From assembly GCA_026686845.1 (NCBI GenBank), contig JAIVEN010000015.1, positions 22,921,501-22,985,500 on the forward strand: DNA of 64,000 nt. Direction: 5' to 3'. This document shows, piece by piece, positions 60,888 to 64,000 of the stretch. The notes below the pieces were generated by a model. That model had not been told where the DNA came from. It saw only the letters and a program-made list of their open reading frames with translations, and made no database searches. The stretch is from Adenanthera pavonina (taxonomy: Eukaryota; Streptophyta; Magnoliopsida; Fabales; Fabaceae). Each line of letters starts with the position of its first letter. Position 1 is the stretch's first letter. The translations under genes were made by a program, and so were the position numbers.

Positions 60888-63516
60888 TTACGAGATTCGA
60901 GAATATCTTCTTTGTCTTCGCTCATCAACTTCATTCATCCAATCATTGAGCCATAAAAGACCCTTGTAACCATAATATATAGCAACAAGAAGGGCCACAA
61001 AAAGAAAGACAAATAGAAGAAGTTTCTTCGTGGCAGATGCAATTTTCTGTTCAATGATTGCATTCACCATGGTTAAGGATGGAAGAGGCAGTAGGAAGTC
61101 ACCATTTCTTTTAGAGAATTGACATACCTGAAGTTTCGTTGTTTGACTGGACTCCTGTATGTGTTCCCGCCTTCTCCGTCGTTTTGGTACTGGCTTTTCG
61201 GTCTCAGGTGCTTTTTCCTTCATTAATCATGCAAAGTGTAATAGAAATTTTTAGTTGTTTGGTGCTCAGTTTGCATAAAAGTCATAAAAGAATTGAACCC
61301 TTTCAATCTCTCATAGTCTCTACCAGGTTTGAATTTTCAGGTGAAAATTATGATTTGACAGAGTATCAGGAAATTACACATACATTGTTGCTAGACAACA
61401 ATCTTCATTATTCATTGACCATGGATTCCTAACTTCCTTATCAAGACCCATGCACAAAATTCCAAAAGTTAAACTTCACAAGTGACTTTTGCAATCCTCA
61501 CCATACCTTATTGGGCAAGTTAAATAAATGTACATTCTTTCAAGAGACACTCACTTGTTTACCATCACTATTTTTTAACTGTACTAGTTCGGTATTAGCA
61601 AAAAAAAAAAAAACTGTACTAGTTTGGTTGTGAAATCTGTAATCAAGTTTAATGATAATGAGGAGAATAATATATCCTTTGACGAGCTAAATTTCCACAA
61701 ATCCAACACAACTATTAGAGTAAAAAACCATATGATAACAGATGAATCTCAGTGTGTGTGGAAAGTTACCTCAACTCTAGATTTACGTAATTGTAATTCT
61801 GACTCAACAACCTGCACTTTTCTGTTACAATCGGAATTGCAAGGAATAAGTCCAATTCCAAATTGATTTTTTGGTATATCTCTGGGATGGCAACCATTAC
61901 GATGATAGGCTGCTTGAACATCTTGACATAGCCATTCTTTCTTCAGAGTTTGACATTTGCAACGAACATTGACCTTGAAAAGGAGTTCAGTTCAGAAGAC
62001 CAATGGATTCAATAATAGATGCATCTAGTTTGCACTAGCTAGAATAGGATAGCACATAGACTAGACATGTCATCATTGTAGTTAGTTATGTAATCTTCAA
62101 TACCAAACCATGAAAGTGATAACTACATTATCTCCCATACCTTTTTAGAGCATTTATCAGGATGTGGGCATTGGCCAGGATGACATATCTCTGGGCACAG
62201 ATGTGAACAATATGGCAGCTTTCTGCAAAATCAATTTGACCCATAAGCCCTCATTCAATTGACATACTTATCTAGTTAAAAATTGGTTTCTGATGATAAT
62301 TTAGATCAAGTATGATACTGCCGCAGACCCTAAATTACCTGTGGCAAGGCCCACGGCATGAACGAACAGTCTCTTGATCCTTGGCAGACAAGCTGTTGTA
62401 ATAGATGCACTCAAAAACATGGACCATTGAGCCACAATGACAAGATCGTTTAATGAGCACTTTGCATGGCGGGCACTCTCCAGGATGGCAAGGCAGAGGG
62501 CAGTGATGTGAACACTCGGGCTCTCTCACCTGATCAATGAAGTTCAATACAGCAAGGAAAATTGCAATTGAGCTAGGCATGAAGACAAATGATAAGCTTC
62601 GCTGACTTAGTTCAACACATGTGATAATGGTTTGACAACATGGAAACCCATGAATGAGAGAGACAACACAATGGAGATAATAAAATAAAATGAAATGGAT
62701 GGGGTTCAACACCTTTTGGCACGGAAGACAACAATCTTCACAAGGCTCACTTCTCTGTAGCTGGTTCAAGGAAGATTGTCTCTTCAAGGCATGACAGGTT
62801 TTAGTACAATGATGATTACCGCATGGTAGAGGATTTCCACACAAATTTTCACAATAAAACTGTGATCTATCAGAGCAGACCATCTAGTAGGAAGGGGAAG
62901 AAAATTTCACTAAAAGCACAAGAGACATAAATGCAGATTGAATTTGGACAAAATCAATCAAGAGAATCTTCATATTCAAGATGTTTATATGCAACTGAAG
63001 AGAAGAAGCAAAACAAACCATTCTCTCTGCTCCAATGTGTTGCCCAACACATGATTTCCATACAAGTTCTGGGCAACGAGGGCATGGTGTGCCAGGAACA
63101 CCTTCAGTTTGCTGTGTTGTCTTCTTTTTCTTCGGCTTCAGTGTAAACTCTGGATTAGGTGGAGGTTTTGAACCATGACACCTTAACATGGAGTGGAAAA
63201 CAAAAGTGCTAAGGAGGAATGAAAAGGTACTACTATATTATGCTTGAGTAGAAAACAAGTCCCAGATTGTACTTTCCACACAAACCTAAGCTCTTGGAAA
63301 TTTAAAACTCAATTATTTGAAGTCAATGCTTCACATTTGAATTTCCATTCCTTTCGTACAGATGAGATAAGTGAAGTAATCCCCTAGTGATATCTTAACC
63401 TTAAATTTGTAAAGAAAGAAAAACCCAAACCTTAATTTGCATTTGTGGCCACAAGGGTACTCTTCTTCACAAGGAAGCCGACAAGTAGGACAGGCTCCAT
63501 AATGGCATTTGTGAGG
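60888..63516 (-). CDS. NFXL2: NF-X1-type zinc finger protein NFXL2, C-terminal part
   Basis: The last eight exons are seen on the minus strand: 63516-63431, 63181-63019, 62883-62713, 62529-62339, 62222-62141, 61973-61770, 61217-61128 and 61046-60888. They total 1146 nt, about 381 residues. GT-AG ends and phases agree throughout. The rest of the gene continues past 64,000, and positions 63517-64000 look intronic. Cys/His clusters such as CHYGACPTC, CSHHCPLPCHPGECPPC and CSHLCPEICHPGQCPHPDKC are NF-X1 zinc fingers. Then come VNVRCKCQTLKKEWLC and IPKNQFGIGLIPCNSDC, diagnostic of the NFXL2 tail, a basic RRRRRE stretch, and a C-terminal membrane segment (LLLFVFLFVALLVAIYYGY). In Arabidopsis NFXL2 affects clock, stress and ABA responses. 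The membrane end is a family trait I recall. Confidence 0.9.
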
Positions 63517-64000
63517 CTAGACAAAAATTATATAATCATTAATAATAAGGGGGGAAAAGATGCAATATCCACAACTAAACATGTAATTTTTTTTTTTAAC
63601 TTTAAGGAATATACAGGTATAATGATAAAATCCATATATATTGGTAAATAATGAAAAAATAAACAAAAGCCTATCCGGAATAAAAATTTCTTGTAAATGC
63701 ATACTTCAAATGCCTTGCATACACTAGGCTTGTTTTACATAAATACAGCCCTAAAAGGCCACTAATAACAAACAACTATCAGGTTAAGTATTTTAAAAGG
63801 AAAACCAATTCAGCCCAGCCAATAACTTAAGTAATAGGGCAACGTGATCATTCACACTAAAAGATTATTATGCCGGGACCATGAGAAATGGTTCTCCTTA
63901 AAAAACTTACTCTTCTACACTTCTTTTCCTCTAGCACCCTTCTCTGCTATCTCCTTTTACTCTGTTAATCTGTTATGCTTTCAGAATTCAGCCATCCCTT
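63517..64000 (-). other. Intronic sequence of NFXL2, no exon recognised
   Basis: No Cys/His-rich exon can be read here in any frame. The next upstream exon of the gene is expected beyond the window edge. Confidence 0.5.

Overview
This is a plant nuclear window, almost certainly from a eudicot. It has spliced genes with GT-AG introns, AT-rich intergenic DNA, and nested LTR and non-LTR retrotransposons. It also carries a family of ~260-bp Stowaway-type MITEs and four gene families with clear land-plant orthologues. No species is claimed.

Positions 1-20,700 are a nested transposon block. A decayed Athila-type Ty3/gypsy tail lies at the left edge. A plus-strand plant L1-type LINE follows and has been split twice. 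An 11.6-kb Ty1/copia element of SIRE/Maximus type (3744-15311, minus strand) sits in its endonuclease, flanked by GCCTT on both sides. A 2.24-kb solo LTR (16299-18538) sits between its endonuclease and reverse transcriptase. The copia element has both LTRs, PBS, PPT, a decayed gag-pol and an extra 3' ORF. Its U3 and the region just before the 3' ORF both carry arrays of an 18-bp palindrome in doublets 22 bp apart. This is the most unusual signal in the window.

Positions 20,700-23,260 hold a PIF/Harbinger-like MITE, a Stowaway MITE and a small LINE 3' fragment. Positions 23,664-27,618 (minus) encode a D53/SMXL6-7-8 strigolactone-signalling repressor in three exons (1069 aa). Positions 27,619-45,320 are AT-rich intergenic DNA with several MITEs, a SINE with perfect target-site duplications, and microsatellites.

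Positions 45,321-49,017 (plus) encode a plant-specific DYRK kinase with a LisH motif (seven exons, 722 aa). Positions 51,692-55,939 (plus) encode an SCP/FCP-like HAD phosphatase (six exons, 301 aa). Its fourth intron carries an RTE-type LINE fragment and a SINE. Positions 60,888-63,516 (minus) are the last eight recognised exons of an NFXL2 zinc-finger gene that runs off the right edge.

The four genes do not form a pathway. As I recall the Arabidopsis map, an SMXL8-DYRK kinase adjacency is also found there (At2g40130/At2g40120), so part of the order may be ancestral. All exon boundaries were read by eye from splice motifs, frame and family similarity, and no search was run.
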